NCBI RefSeq assembly: GCF_012926525.1
Contig: NZ_JABBNI010000067.1
Location: 1 to 64,000 of the forward strand
DNA length: 64,000 bases
Source of the DNA: Clostridium muellerianum
Lineage (GTDB): Bacteria; Bacillota; Clostridia; Clostridiales; Clostridiaceae
Direction of reading: 5' to 3'
The notes beneath the pieces are model-generated. The model saw nothing but the letters and a program-made list of their open reading frames with translations, searched no databases and was not told where the DNA came from. Within the stretch, counting starts at the first letter, position 1; every line of letters starts with the position of its first letter. The translations under genes and the position numbers were made by a program. Below are positions 25,116 through 33,650 of the stretch, piece by piece.

Positions 25116-26974
25116 TGAATTTTAAAGAGTTTGCCACTAAAAATGTATATAGAAATGTAAAAGCATATTTTGCATATTTCTTGAGCAGCAGCATATCAGC
25201 AGCACTGTTGTTTTCTTTTACAATGATTATATTTCATCCAAAGTTCGTGGTGCTTAAATTACCTGGGCATATGAGAAATGCACTTCATATTACAACAATT
25301 ATTGCATACTTGTTTTTGTGTTTCTTCGTATTTTATTCTGTAAGTACTTTTTTAAAAAGCAGATATAAAGAATTTGGAATACTTTACATTATAGGAGCAT
25401 CAAGAAGACAAATACAGAGGATGATAAGTATTGAAAATATAATTATTACTTCATTATCAGGAGTAGTTGGTATAATACTTGGAATAGTTTTTTCAAAGAT
25501 ACTTTTAGCAGTTAGTGGAAAGTTATTAGGAGTTAATGCACTTGGCTTTTACATTCCCTTTAAGGCTATGATTATTACTTTTATTGGATTCATAATCATT
25601 GGAATAATGATTTCAATATTCTGTTCTTTTATAATAAAAGAAGATATGGTTTTAAAATTGCTTAAAGGAACTAAAAAGCCAAAGGCTGAACCTAGAACAT
25701 CTATTATTCTTGTAATTTTATGTGTAGTATTACTCATAGTAGGATATTATATGTCAATTACAAGCAGTGAAAAGAATATAGCTTATAGAATAATTCCCGT
25801 AACAGTAATAGTTATTATAGCAACTTATCTTCTATTTGCAGAGCTAAGTACCTTTATAATAAAGCTTCTGAAAAAGAATAGAAGGTTATATATGAAAAAA
25901 ACTACAGTATTATGGGTATCAAACTTATTATATAGAATAAAAGATAATACAAGGATGTTTTTCTTAATTACAATAACCACAACGGTTGCTCTTTCAGCAG
26001 TAGGGTCGGTGTATGCTTATTGGAGAGATAAAGAGCACCAGATAAATAAGGATTTTCCACAGGCATTTTTCTTATCGGACATTTATAGCAATAAAAATAA
26101 GATTGATTTAAAGGGCAATTTCATAGAAACTTCTCTTAAAAATAAAGATATAGAATATAATAAAGCTAATAGTGAACTGAAGCTTATTATCTATGGAGCA
26201 GAGGATAAGGTAGCTGTAATTAAAGAAGACACTTATAAAGAATTGGCATCAACACTAGATTTAAGTATTGTTAGGTTTAATAAAAATGAGGCAATAATGA
26301 TAACCGATTCCACAGCGCACGAAGAAAAAAGCGTTGTTTTAGACAATACAGAAATACAAGTTGCAAAAAAGGTTAATAATCGAATAATGCCAGCATTTTA
26401 TGGAGATGTGTATGTAGTTAAAGATAATGTATATGAAAGGATAAATGGTAGTAAAGTTTACTTTAGTACATTTAATGTAAAGAATTATAAGGATACCTTG
26501 AATATATGTAATGGATATAAAAATAAATTTAGTGAAGACAATATGGATAAAATTTGTAAAAGTTTTCTGAAAGCTAATATATTAGAAACGACTAAAATAG
26601 CCTATAGTGTAATTTTGTTTAGTGCAATATTTATAGGACTTATTTTCTTTGTAACAACAGCTAGTTTTTTGTATAACAAGTGCTATATGGATATTATAGA
26701 GGATAAGAGTAAGTATAAACAGTTAAATAAAATAGGTTTAACCTATAAGGAAATAAAAAAGGTATTAAATATTGAGATAGGAGTACTATTTTTATTACCA
26801 TATGCAGTTGCTGTGATACATTTTATTTTTGCTATTAATGCATTAAATGCTTTTCAAATCAAAATAACTGTACCGGCATTTCAGGTAATAGGGATTATGC
26901 TAATTGTTCAAATTATGTATTTCCTCATAATAAGAAAGAACTATTTATTAGAGATTAAAAAGAGCTTGATATGA
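25115..26974 (+). CDS. bceB: BceB-type FtsX-family permease
   Basis: 619 aa. About ten membrane helices: four near the N-terminus with the FtsX signature KEFGILYIIGASRRQIQRMI, then a central pair, an external domain of roughly 200 residues (about 310-495) and final helices (IFIGLIFFVTTASFLYNKCY, FQVIGIMLIVQIMYFLII). The large external domain between helices 7 and 8 is the hallmark of BceB and binds the peptide-lipid complex. It is the last gene of the uppP-bceAB operon, followed by a hairpin at 27256-27294. Confidence 0.9.
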   Translation: MNFKEFATKNVYRNVKAYFAYFLSSSISAALLFSFTMIIFHPKFVVLKLPGHMRNALHITTIIAYLFLCFFVFYSVSTFLKSRYKEFGILYIIGASRRQIQRMISIENIIITSLSGVVGIILGIVFSKILLAVSGKLLGVNALGFYIPFKAMIITFIGFIIIGIMISIFCSFIIKEDMVLKLLKGTKKPKAEPRTSIILVILCVVLLIVGYYMSITSSEKNIAYRIIPVTVIVIIATYLLFAELSTFIIKLLKKNRRLYMKKTTVLWVSNLLYRIKDNTRMFFLITITTTVALSAVGSVYAYWRDKEHQINKDFPQAFFLSDIYSNKNKIDLKGNFIETSLKNKDIEYNKANSELKLIIYGAEDKVAVIKEDTYKELASTLDLSIVRFNKNEAIMITDSTAHEEKSVVLDNTEIQVAKKVNNRIMPAFYGDVYVVKDNVYERINGSKVYFSTFNVKNYKDTLNICNGYKNKFSEDNMDKICKSFLKANILETTKIAYSVILFSAIFIGLIFFVTTASFLYNKCYMDIIEDKSKYKQLNKIGLTYKEIKKVLNIEIGVLFLLPYAVAVIHFIFAINALNAFQIKITVPAFQVIGIMLIVQIMYFLIIRKNYLLEIKKSLI

Positions 26975-26987
26975 AGAAGGTGGTGCT

Positions 26988-27202
26988 TTAGTAGTAAGTG
27001 AGTCCAACAAAGCCTTTGCAATGACACACCCGAAAGTATTTAACATGTCGTTGTTGGCTTGTTCAATTACTTCTTTGAACAAACCTTACAATGAGTGTAA
27101 GTGAAATATTGTGTCACTATGATATAAAATGAACTTATAAATCAAGAATTAGCAAGGAGATGACTATTAATCATCTCCTAAGACTCCTGGGGTGTAAAAA
27201 AT
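26988..27202. repeat. Composite dispersed repeats, copy E
   Basis: Starts with AAGTGAGTCCAACAAAGCCT (alpha left end), passes into TTGCAATGACACACCCG (shared with 17757-17772) and ends in a beta module with the near-perfect stem AAGGAGATGA...TCATCTCCT, then GGGGTGTAAAAAATA. It fills most of the 375-base gap after bceB. Confidence 0.6.
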
Positions 27203-27255
27203 ATAATTTTAGTTGCTTATACAACTGTTATCACTAAGAATTTTAGTTAAAAAAT

Positions 27256-27294
27256 TAGTAGCTTTCCAAATTGCATGAGGGGCTACTATTTTTG
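27256..27294 (+). terminator. Terminator after the bceAB region
   Basis: TAGTAGC and GCTACTA form a 7-bp stem with a 19-base loop followed by TTTTTG, positioned between bceB and the convergent MerR gene. Confidence 0.5.
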
Positions 27295-27349
27295 AGATTT
27301 TTTCTATAAGAATCACTATTAATGTTAATATAAAACCCATTTACTGAGC

Positions 27350-28171
27350 TTATTGTTGCTTTTTTATAATAGGAATTTGAATTTCTGAAATATACTCATT
27401 TTCTGAATCTGAAAAATCATAATCCACTATATTTTTTTCAATTGAGTCTCCAGAAATTTCATATCCATTTTCATCAATCCACTTTATAAGTATTTGATAA
27501 TGCTTACCCATATCTCTGTAGGGTCCTAAAAACGCAATACAAACATATTCATGCTCAGGAATTACCTTCAATTGATTACATAACTCCGAGTCTATAGGCA
27601 CAATTTCAATAAAATATCTAAATTTATTTAGAATACCCTTGTCCATATTTTCTTTTGATAGGGAAGTATAGATCTGGCCTTCAATAAGCCAGGAACTTAT
27701 TTTTAAATATTTTTCGTTATTTTTAAAAGCCTGTTTAATCTCATAATCGTTTTCAACATCATTCATATCTAAAAAAGCTCCTATTCTTTGGGGGAGCCTC
27801 TTAATAATTATTTGATCTAGCTGTCCTTCTATGTTTTCCAAAAGATCACGTTTTGTTTGAATTTTCTTTTTCAGATTGAGTAGTTTATTTATTTTTATAT
27901 CAATTTCCTCTTCCTTATTTTTTAGTAAATTAAGTAAATTGCTTGTGTTCTTTTTGCTCATATATTTTTTAATATCAGACAAGGAAATATCAAGATTTTT
28001 AAAAAAAAGAACTCTACTTAACTTGAAGAAATTTCTTATGTTATAGTAGCGATAGGCATTCTTCTTGTCGTATTCGGGTTTTATTAGATCAATTTTGTCA
28101 TAATGTCTTAGGGTGTCTGTACTAATATTAAATATCTTTGACAGTTCTCCAATTAAAAATTTATCTTTCAT
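27350..28171 (-). CDS. MerR family regulator with effector-binding domain
   Basis: 273 aa. The N-terminal MerR winged helix FLIGELSKIFNISTDTLRHY...AYRYYNIRNF is followed by a long dimerisation helix (about 85-125). The C-terminal part is a GyrI/AraC-like effector-binding domain (about 130-270, ending YISEIQIPI). Such proteins bind hydrophobic cations or drugs and activate promoters with a stretched spacer. It is divergent from the three-RidA gene, whose promoter has exactly that architecture. Confidence 0.85.
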   Translation of the reverse strand: MKDKFLIGELSKIFNISTDTLRHYDKIDLIKPEYDKKNAYRYYNIRNFFKLSRVLFFKNLDISLSDIKKYMSKKNTSNLLNLLKNKEEEIDIKINKLLNLKKKIQTKRDLLENIEGQLDQIIIKRLPQRIGAFLDMNDVENDYEIKQAFKNNEKYLKISSWLIEGQIYTSLSKENMDKGILNKFRYFIEIVPIDSELCNQLKVIPEHEYVCIAFLGPYRDMGKHYQILIKWIDENGYEISGDSIEKNIVDYDFSDSENEYISEIQIPIIKKQQ

Positions 28172-28310
28172 AAAAATCTTCCTTCATTTATTTTTAAAAT
28201 ACTAGGTGAATTAAAGGCTATTATACAGCAAGAATCCTTTATTTGCAATATTTAAGGTGTTTTCTTTATTGGATTTTTTCTCACTTTTAAAAAAATTTTA
28301 ATAATACCTA

Positions 28311-28341
28311 TTGACCTTAGAGCTAGTCAAAGGTTTATGAT
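28311..28341 (+). promoter_or_regulatory. MerR-type 19-bp-spacer promoter of the RidA gene
   Basis: TTGACC (28311-28316) and TATGAT (28336-28341) are separated by 19 bases instead of 17, and ACCTT...AAGGT form a dyad across the spacer. This is the classic layout of promoters activated by MerR proteins through DNA untwisting. It reads toward the gene at 28412. Confidence 0.7.
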
Positions 28342-28411
28342 TTATCTAGATGAATTTTAAATTCAATCAACAAAACAAATGATAATACCAGTATGAAAGG
28401 GGAACACTATC

Positions 28412-29683
28412 ATGAACAACTATAATATAGTATTAGCAAGAAATACGGAGAATGCTCCAAAAGGTATCGGTCCATATTCACAAACTGTAGCTTTCTCCCA
28501 TTACAATAATCTTTCAGCTCAATTACCTATTGATCCAAAATCAGGAAAATTGGTAACTGGTGGTGTAAAAGAGCAGGCTGAACAATGTTTTAAAAATATT
28601 AAGGCAATTGTAGAAAGCATCGACCATGTCATGAGCGATGTTGTTAGAATAACTATATTTGTTAAGAATATCAAAGATATTGACGTTGTAGACGAAGTTT
28701 ATAAAACATTCTTCCCAACTTATGTTCCTTCAAGGACAGTAGTCGCAGTTGCAGCTTTGCCTATGGATGCTTTAGTGCAAATTGAAGCACTTGTTTCAAA
28801 TGGTGAAGGTACAATTCCAAATGCACCACAAGCAGGTGATCTTATAAAACTTACAAATAATACAGTAAATGCACCAACAAGTGTTTTATCTACACAAACT
28901 GTAGCTTTCTCTCATTATAATAACCTTTCAGCTCAATTACCTATTGATCCCAAGACTGGTAGATTGGTAACTGGCGGTGTAAAAGAGCAGACTAGACAGT
29001 GCTTAAAAAATATCAAGGCAATTTTAGAAAGTATCGACGTTCCTTTTGACGATATTGTTAAAATTAATATCTTCCTTAAAAACCTTTCGGATATTGAAGC
29101 CGTAAACGAAGTTTATACAACATTTTTCCCAGACTCGGCTATCGCTAGAGCCGTAGCCTATGTACCTGCAAGGACAACAGTTGCAGCTTCAGCTTTACCT
29201 ATGGATGCTTTGGTACAAATTGAAGCAGTGGCGTCACACGGAGATGGTACACCTCCACAAGCTGTTGAAGACAGACATGGACTTATCATATGGGCAAAAA
29301 ATACAGAAAATGCACCAAAAAGTTCTCTATCTACACAAACTGTAGCTTTTTCTCATTACAATCATATTTCAGCTCAATTACCTTTAGATGCAAAAACTGG
29401 TAAAATGGTAGCTGGTGGTGTAAAAGAGCAGGCTGAACAGTGCTTGAAGAATATTAAGGCAATTATAGAAAGTGTAGACCATGTTATGGAAGATGTGGTT
29501 AAAGTAAATATCTTCCTTAAAAATATCGCAGATATTGATGTTGTAGACGAAGTTTACAAAGCGTTCTTCCCAAGTGGTGTTCCTGCACGAAGAACAGTTG
29601 GCGTATCAACTTTACTTAACGATGCTTTAGTCCAAATCGATGTAGTTGTAGCAAACGCTGAAGGAACACCTCCAAGATCATAA
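28412..29683 (+). CDS. Protein of three fused RidA/YjgF domains
   Basis: 423 aa made of three tandem RidA domains (about residues 1-133, 143-285 and 293-423). Each has the QTVAFSHYN(N/H) segment, SAQLP(I/L)D, GGVKEQ, KNIKAI and DALVQI blocks. RidA proteins are about 130 aa, form trimers and hydrolyse reactive enamines/imines. The active-site Arg is kept in VPSRTVV and VPARTTV. The acidic residue of the C-terminal IEA motif becomes IDV in domain 3, and domain 2 has a short insertion before its Arg. A fused trimer in one chain is plausible. AAAGGGG precedes the ATG. Confidence 0.85.
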   Translation: MNNYNIVLARNTENAPKGIGPYSQTVAFSHYNNLSAQLPIDPKSGKLVTGGVKEQAEQCFKNIKAIVESIDHVMSDVVRITIFVKNIKDIDVVDEVYKTFFPTYVPSRTVVAVAALPMDALVQIEALVSNGEGTIPNAPQAGDLIKLTNNTVNAPTSVLSTQTVAFSHYNNLSAQLPIDPKTGRLVTGGVKEQTRQCLKNIKAILESIDVPFDDIVKINIFLKNLSDIEAVNEVYTTFFPDSAIARAVAYVPARTTVAASALPMDALVQIEAVASHGDGTPPQAVEDRHGLIIWAKNTENAPKSSLSTQTVAFSHYNHISAQLPLDAKTGKMVAGGVKEQAEQCLKNIKAIIESVDHVMEDVVKVNIFLKNIADIDVVDEVYKAFFPSGVPARRTVGVSTLLNDALVQIDVVVANAEGTPPRS

Positions 29684-29698
29684 CAGGCATTTGTTTAT

Positions 29699-29757
29699 AG
29701 CAAGGAGATGATTCTTAATCATCTCTTAAGACCCCTGGGGTGTAAAAAATGGAAATT
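29699..29757. repeat. Beta module, copy F
   Basis: AAGGAGATGATTCTTAATCA, TCTCTTAAGACCCCTGGGG and TGTAAAAAATGGAAATT: the best conserved copy of the beta hairpin module, directly after the RidA gene. Confidence 0.7.
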
Positions 29758-29771
29758 ATGTTATTGGAAAT

Positions 29772-29805
29772 AGTGCTAGATGTTTATTCATCTAGCACTT
29801 TAACT
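29772..29805 (+). terminator. Terminator after the RidA gene
   Basis: AGTGCTAGATG and CATCTAGCACT form a perfect 11-bp stem with a 6-base loop, followed by TTAACTT on the plus strand. Confidence 0.7.
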
Positions 29806-29818
29806 TACCCCAAAATAA

Positions 29819-29887
29819 TAGCAAGCTCAGCCAAGTCTTTGCAATGCTTGGGGGTGTTAATAAATTATTACAAGTTGTTTTGCTAAT
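29819..29887. repeat. Delta dispersed repeat, copy 1
   Basis: GCAAGCTCAGCCAAGTCTTT, then GCAATGCTTGGGGGTGTTAA and CAAGTTGTTTTGCTAAT. Related sequences occur at 49532-49600, 54578-54637, 61268-61326 and in part at 47910 and 53785. Confidence 0.65.
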
Positions 29888-30018
29888 CAAACAAAGGCAA
29901 TGCAAATATCACAATTTGATGAAGAATTCATATTTATTTTGTCTTCATATTGATATTATTCGGCTGTCCGTATATAATATAGGGTGATATTGTTTACAAA
30001 CGAAAGGACGGTGAAGTT

Positions 30019-30207
30019 ATGGAATATATTTCAGCTCCCGAAGCCGCGAAAAAATGGGGCATTTCAGAACGGCGCGTACAAAAACTTTGCGAGGAAAACC
30101 GCATACCGGGCGTTTCAAAACTCGGTTATATGTGGCTGATACCAAAAGACGCGGAAAAGCCGATTGACGGCAGAATAAAGAGGAGAAAGGATCTACAACA
30201 TGAATAA
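30019..30207 (+). CDS. Small helix-turn-helix (excisionase-like) protein
   Basis: 62 aa: MEYISAPEAAKKWGISERRV, then VQKLCEENRIPGVSKLGYMWLIP. This is a MerR/Xis-like winged helix with the sheet residue pattern G-W-LIP. It overlaps the response regulator by 8 bases, so the two are co-translated. A homologous gene (VDYITTKETAKNWGITDRMV) occupies the same position in the module at 61127. It may tune transcription of the exporter module; it is not linked to an integrase here. Confidence 0.8.
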   Translation: MEYISAPEAAKKWGISERRVQKLCEENRIPGVSKLGYMWLIPKDAEKPIDGRIKRRKDLQHE

Positions 30208-30907
30208 TGTTTTGATTATAGATGATGACAAAGAGCTTTGCGTTCTTATGAAAAAATGCGTAGAGCAAGAGAATTTATCTGCTATTATTGCACATGGCGG
30301 TGCGGAGGGGCTGCGTCTGGCTAACGAAAATAAAAATAGCTGCTCTCTTTCTCTTGTGATTCTGGACGTAATGATGCCGGATATAGACGGTTTTCAAGTT
30401 CTGAAAAAAATTAGAGAAACAAGTAATATCCCGGTGCTTATGCTCACTGCTAAAAGTGACGAGGACGATAAGGTTTCCGGGCTGCGGCTAGGTGCTGACG
30501 ATTACCTAACAAAACCCTTCAGCATTAACGAACTGATGGCTCGTGTCAATTCTCTTATTCGCCGCTATACCACCTTAAACCCTGCGATGGAAATAGGTAC
30601 GGAGTGCATGATGCTGAAAGGAATGGTCATTGATAAAGCAAACCGCATTGTTTCTGTCAATGATATTCCGGTTGAGCTTACAAGCAAAGAGTTTGATTTG
30701 CTTTCGTTTCTATCTTCTAATAAAGGACGGGTGTTTACCAAAAAACAGATTTATACGCAAGTGTGGGAAGAAGAATATGCTTTTGACGATGGTAACATTA
30801 TGTCTTTTATCAGTAAATTGCGCAAAAAGATTGAACCAGACCCTGACCGTCCATTTTATATTTTAACAGTCCGAGGTGTAGGCTATCGTTTTAATAAGGG
30901 GGCTTGA
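30200..30907 (+). CDS. OmpR-class response regulator
   Basis: 235 aa. Receiver with IIDDDKELC, LVILDVMMPDIDGFQVLKKI (phosphoacceptor Asp near 55), MLTAKSDEDDKVSGLRLGAD and YLTKPFSINEL. DNA-binding winged helix with LTSKEFDLLSFLSSNKGRVF and VRGVGYRFN. It pairs with the kinase 8 bases downstream, and its likely binding site is the set of 11-bp direct repeats at 31871-31903 before the ABC genes. The base composition is richer in GC than the surrounding Bce and RidA genes, which suggests transfer. Confidence 0.9.
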   Translation: MNNVLIIDDDKELCVLMKKCVEQENLSAIIAHGGAEGLRLANENKNSCSLSLVILDVMMPDIDGFQVLKKIRETSNIPVLMLTAKSDEDDKVSGLRLGADDYLTKPFSINELMARVNSLIRRYTTLNPAMEIGTECMMLKGMVIDKANRIVSVNDIPVELTSKEFDLLSFLSSNKGRVFTKKQIYTQVWEEEYAFDDGNIMSFISKLRKKIEPDPDRPFYILTVRGVGYRFNKGA

Positions 30908-30914
30908 CGTAAAT

Positions 30915-31832
30915 ATGAATGTTTATCTGATTTTTGCATTGGTTCTTGCCCTGATTATTATAGCGTACCTTGTTTCTATCTTATGGCGTGTCCAAACACA
31001 ACTTGCACTTATGAAAGACGCTTTAGAAGATATAAAAAATGGAAACCTTAATCGACGTGTTTTAGCAATGGAGAGCGATATGACAAGGCAAATTTGTTAT
31101 GGTATTAACGAAATTGCACTAAGCAGCCAATCACGGCTTATTAAGCAAAAACAATCAGAACAGGCATACAAACGGTTAATGGCAAGTCTTTCCCATGATG
31201 TAAAAACACCACTTGCTTCATTGGTTGGTTATTTGGAAGCAATCGAAAGTAAAATTGTTGTAGGAGAAGAAAAGGACGAATATATCCATGTTGCCTATGA
31301 TAAAGCCCAGCACTTAAAACATTTTGTAGAAAATCTGTTTGAATGGGTTAAATTAGATTCCGGGGAACAAATTTTTCATTTTGAGATTTTTGATTTGAAT
31401 GAGTTATCCCGTAATATTATAGCTGATTGGATTCCTGTTTTAGAAAACAGCCATTTTGAATATGAATTTGATATACCTGAAACAGAGTATTTCATGTGTA
31501 TAGACGCAACTGCGTATAACCGTATTCTCAATAATCTATTACAAAATATTATCACTCACAGTGAGGGTGATAATATGGCACTGAGTATCTTTGAGAATGA
31601 ACAGCAGGCTAAGATTGTAATAACAGACAACGGAAAAGGTATATCTTCTGATAATCTCTCACTTATTTTTGAAAGAATGTACCAATGCGACCATTCACGA
31701 GCTGCCAAAGGAAATGGGCTCGGACTTTCTATTTCCAAAGAGCTTGTCAGCGCTCATAAAGGGACGATTACAGCATCAAGCATTCTCGGCTCTGGAACTA
31801 CATTCACCATTTTATTGCCAAAAGCCCTGTGA
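30915..31832 (+). CDS. Sensor histidine kinase of a peptide-resistance module
   Basis: 305 aa with one or two short N-terminal membrane helices (about 3-24) and no sizeable external domain. HAMP-like linker, H-box MASLSHDVKTPLASLVGYLE (His near 94), N-box NRILNNLLQNIITHS, G-boxes DNGKGISSDN and GNGLGLSISKEL. Kinases of this layout (for example C. difficile CprK) respond to lantibiotics through an ABC transporter. The stop codon lies inside the hairpin terminator at 31821-31849. Confidence 0.88.
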   Translation: MNVYLIFALVLALIIIAYLVSILWRVQTQLALMKDALEDIKNGNLNRRVLAMESDMTRQICYGINEIALSSQSRLIKQKQSEQAYKRLMASLSHDVKTPLASLVGYLEAIESKIVVGEEKDEYIHVAYDKAQHLKHFVENLFEWVKLDSGEQIFHFEIFDLNELSRNIIADWIPVLENSHFEYEFDIPETEYFMCIDATAYNRILNNLLQNIITHSEGDNMALSIFENEQQAKIVITDNGKGISSDNLSLIFERMYQCDHSRAAKGNGLGLSISKELVSAHKGTITASSILGSGTTFTILLPKAL

Positions 31833-31849
31833 CAGCACAGGGCTTTTTT
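31821..31849 (+). terminator. Terminator after the kinase gene
   Basis: AAAGCCCTGTG and CACAGGGCTTT pair around a 4-base loop, followed by TTTTT. It overlaps the kinase stop codon and separates the regulatory genes from the ABC genes, which have their own promoter. Confidence 0.85.
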
Positions 31850-31870
31850 ACTGCTAAAACAAGATAAAAA

Positions 31871-31912
31871 CAAGGTTACGGCAAGGTTTTGGCAATGTTA
31901 ATGTTGTATACT
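31871..31912 (+). promoter_or_regulatory. Three 11-bp direct repeats upstream of a -10 box
   Basis: CAAGGTTACGG, CAAGGTTTTGG and CAATGTTAATG lie head to tail at 31871, 31882 and 31893, followed four bases later by TATACT at 31907-31912. Spacing of about one helical turn is typical of OmpR-class regulator sites that replace a -35 box. It reads into the ABC operon and is the likely target of the regulator at 30200. Confidence 0.7.
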
Positions 31913-31992
31913 TTTAATTGTGATTGTTTCTGCCTTTATATCGAGGATATCACATTGGTAAAGCACAGTTATAGAAAGTGAGGAATTTTTAT

Positions 31993-32916
31993 ATGAATGA
32001 TTTTGTGATTGAAACGAAACAACTGACAAAAATTTACGGAGAGCAGACAGTAGTTAGCTCAGTGAATCTCCATGTAAAAAAAGGTCGGATTTATGGTCTG
32101 TTAGGGCGCAACGGAGCCGGGAAAACCACTATTATGAAAATGATTTTAGGGTTAACTCCAATCACATCTGGTGAGGTAGATGTGTTAGGACGAAATATCA
32201 AAGGTCAAGAAAAACGGGTATATCCCCGTATCGGTGCTATTATCGAAACACCAGGATTTTATCCAAATTTGACAGGAACAGAAAACTTGGAGATTTTTGC
32301 GAAGCTACGAGGTACAGCCGCCCCACATGCAGTTGAAAACGCATTGAAAGTAGTAGGATTACCTTATAAAAATAAAAAGTTGTTTAGTAAGTATTCCCTT
32401 GGAATGAAGCAGCGTCTTGGTATTGCGAACGCTATTTTGCATGACCCAGAACTGCTTATTTTGGACGAGCCTACAAACGGTCTTGACCCTATCGGCATTG
32501 CAGAAGTAAGAGATTTTATTAAGAATTTGAGCGTTGAGCGTGGAAAGACAATTCTTATTTCCAGCCATATTCTCTCGGAAATCTCATTGCTTGCGGATGA
32601 TATTGGAATTATCGACCACGGTGTTCTGCTTAAAGAAAGTAGCATGGAGGAACTTAAACGAAAAAACGGTAAGTATATTCTACTGCAAGTTTCTGATGTT
32701 TCTAAAGCAACCTTAATTTTGGAACGTAAATTCGGCTTGAAAGAATATTCTGTGCAAGATGATCATACGTTGAAGCTCTATGACACCTCACTAGATATGG
32801 CATCTGTCAATAAGACACTTATGCTTGGTGAGGTATCGGTTATCAGTTCGGGGATTTGTAATGATACTTTAGAGGACTATTTTAAAAAAATTACAGGAGG
32901 AGATGGCATTGCTTAG
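31993..32916 (+). CDS. Lantibiotic/bacitracin exporter ATP-binding protein (BcrA-like)
   Basis: 307 aa from ATG 31993 (AGGA 8 bases upstream; a GTG at 31978 is less likely). Walker A GRNGAGKTTIMK, signature SLGMKQRLGIANAILH, Walker B LLILDEPTNGLDP and switch SSHILSE. The C-terminal extension matches BcrA/MutF-type ATPases of peptide-protection exporters. Its end overlaps the first permease gene. With both permeases it should form an immunity-type pump. Confidence 0.9.
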   Translation: MNDFVIETKQLTKIYGEQTVVSSVNLHVKKGRIYGLLGRNGAGKTTIMKMILGLTPITSGEVDVLGRNIKGQEKRVYPRIGAIIETPGFYPNLTGTENLEIFAKLRGTAAPHAVENALKVVGLPYKNKKLFSKYSLGMKQRLGIANAILHDPELLILDEPTNGLDPIGIAEVRDFIKNLSVERGKTILISSHILSEISLLADDIGIIDHGVLLKESSMEELKRKNGKYILLQVSDVSKATLILERKFGLKEYSVQDDHTLKLYDTSLDMASVNKTLMLGEVSVISSGICNDTLEDYFKKITGGDGIA

Positions 32917-33640
32917 ACTTATTCAAATAGAATTTCTTAAACTAAGACGTAGAAAATTTGTGTGGATTATGATGTTGTCAGCTTTCATAATGCCATTTCT
33001 AGCATTCTTATTATTCAAATATGCAAAAAAAACAGGTGTTGATCCTTTACAATTTTATAGATGGTCAGCGTTTGGTTATACGATGTTTATTATCCTGCCC
33101 TTCGTTTTGGGAGTACTTTGCACCATGCTTATGTATGAAGAAAATCAGTATGATATGCTCAAACAACTTTGGATTGTGCCTATCAGCAAAATGGGATACT
33201 TTTTTAGTAAATTTTTTGTTGTTTTAATTTACTCTATTTGTTTCATGCTGATTACAGGTGTTGCTTCTGTTATGTTCAGCATACTTTCCGGATATGTGGC
33301 ATTTCAATGGGGAAGCGTTTTATTCTTGCTGAAAAAATGTTTAGAGATTGGTGTTATTACTGCTTTTGCAATGCTGCCGATATTTGCAATAGCTGCGTCG
33401 CAAAAAGGATACATCCTCCCAGCTTCTATATCATTGGTTTATGCCTTTCTTGGCTTTACTTTAATGTCGATAAATATGTATCTACACCCATTATCAAGTA
33501 TGTCAGTTATTGTCCTTGGAGATATTCCCAGTATTGCAGTTCCACAACCAATCAACATTCCTTTAGCATTTCTTTGTATTTTTGTTTGGGATATTGTTTC
33601 AGTATTATTTGCAAATATTGCATTGGGAAGAAGAAGGTGA
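32903..33640 (+). CDS. Lantibiotic-protection ABC permease (MutE/EpiE-like)
   Basis: 245 aa with about six membrane helices: FVWIMMLSAFIMPFLAFLLF, TMFIILPFVLGVLCTMLMY, VVLIYSICFMLITGVASVMF, VITAFAMLPIFAIAAS and others. The N-terminus LLRLIQIEFLKLRRRKFVW is typical of this permease group. The ATG at 32903 lies only two bases from AGGAGG, so the TTG at 32909 may be the true start. The partner permease follows 10 bases after the stop. Confidence 0.85.
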   Translation: MALLRLIQIEFLKLRRRKFVWIMMLSAFIMPFLAFLLFKYAKKTGVDPLQFYRWSAFGYTMFIILPFVLGVLCTMLMYEENQYDMLKQLWIVPISKMGYFFSKFFVVLIYSICFMLITGVASVMFSILSGYVAFQWGSVLFLLKKCLEIGVITAFAMLPIFAIAASQKGYILPASISLVYAFLGFTLMSINMYLHPLSSMSVIVLGDIPSIAVPQPINIPLAFLCIFVWDIVSVLFANIALGRRR

Positions 33641-33650
33641 GGTGTGAATC

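Noticed and set aside
30019-30207. Prophage excisionase
   Set aside because: The fold is similar, but there is no integrase or att-like repeat nearby, and a homologue occupies the same place in a second signalling module.
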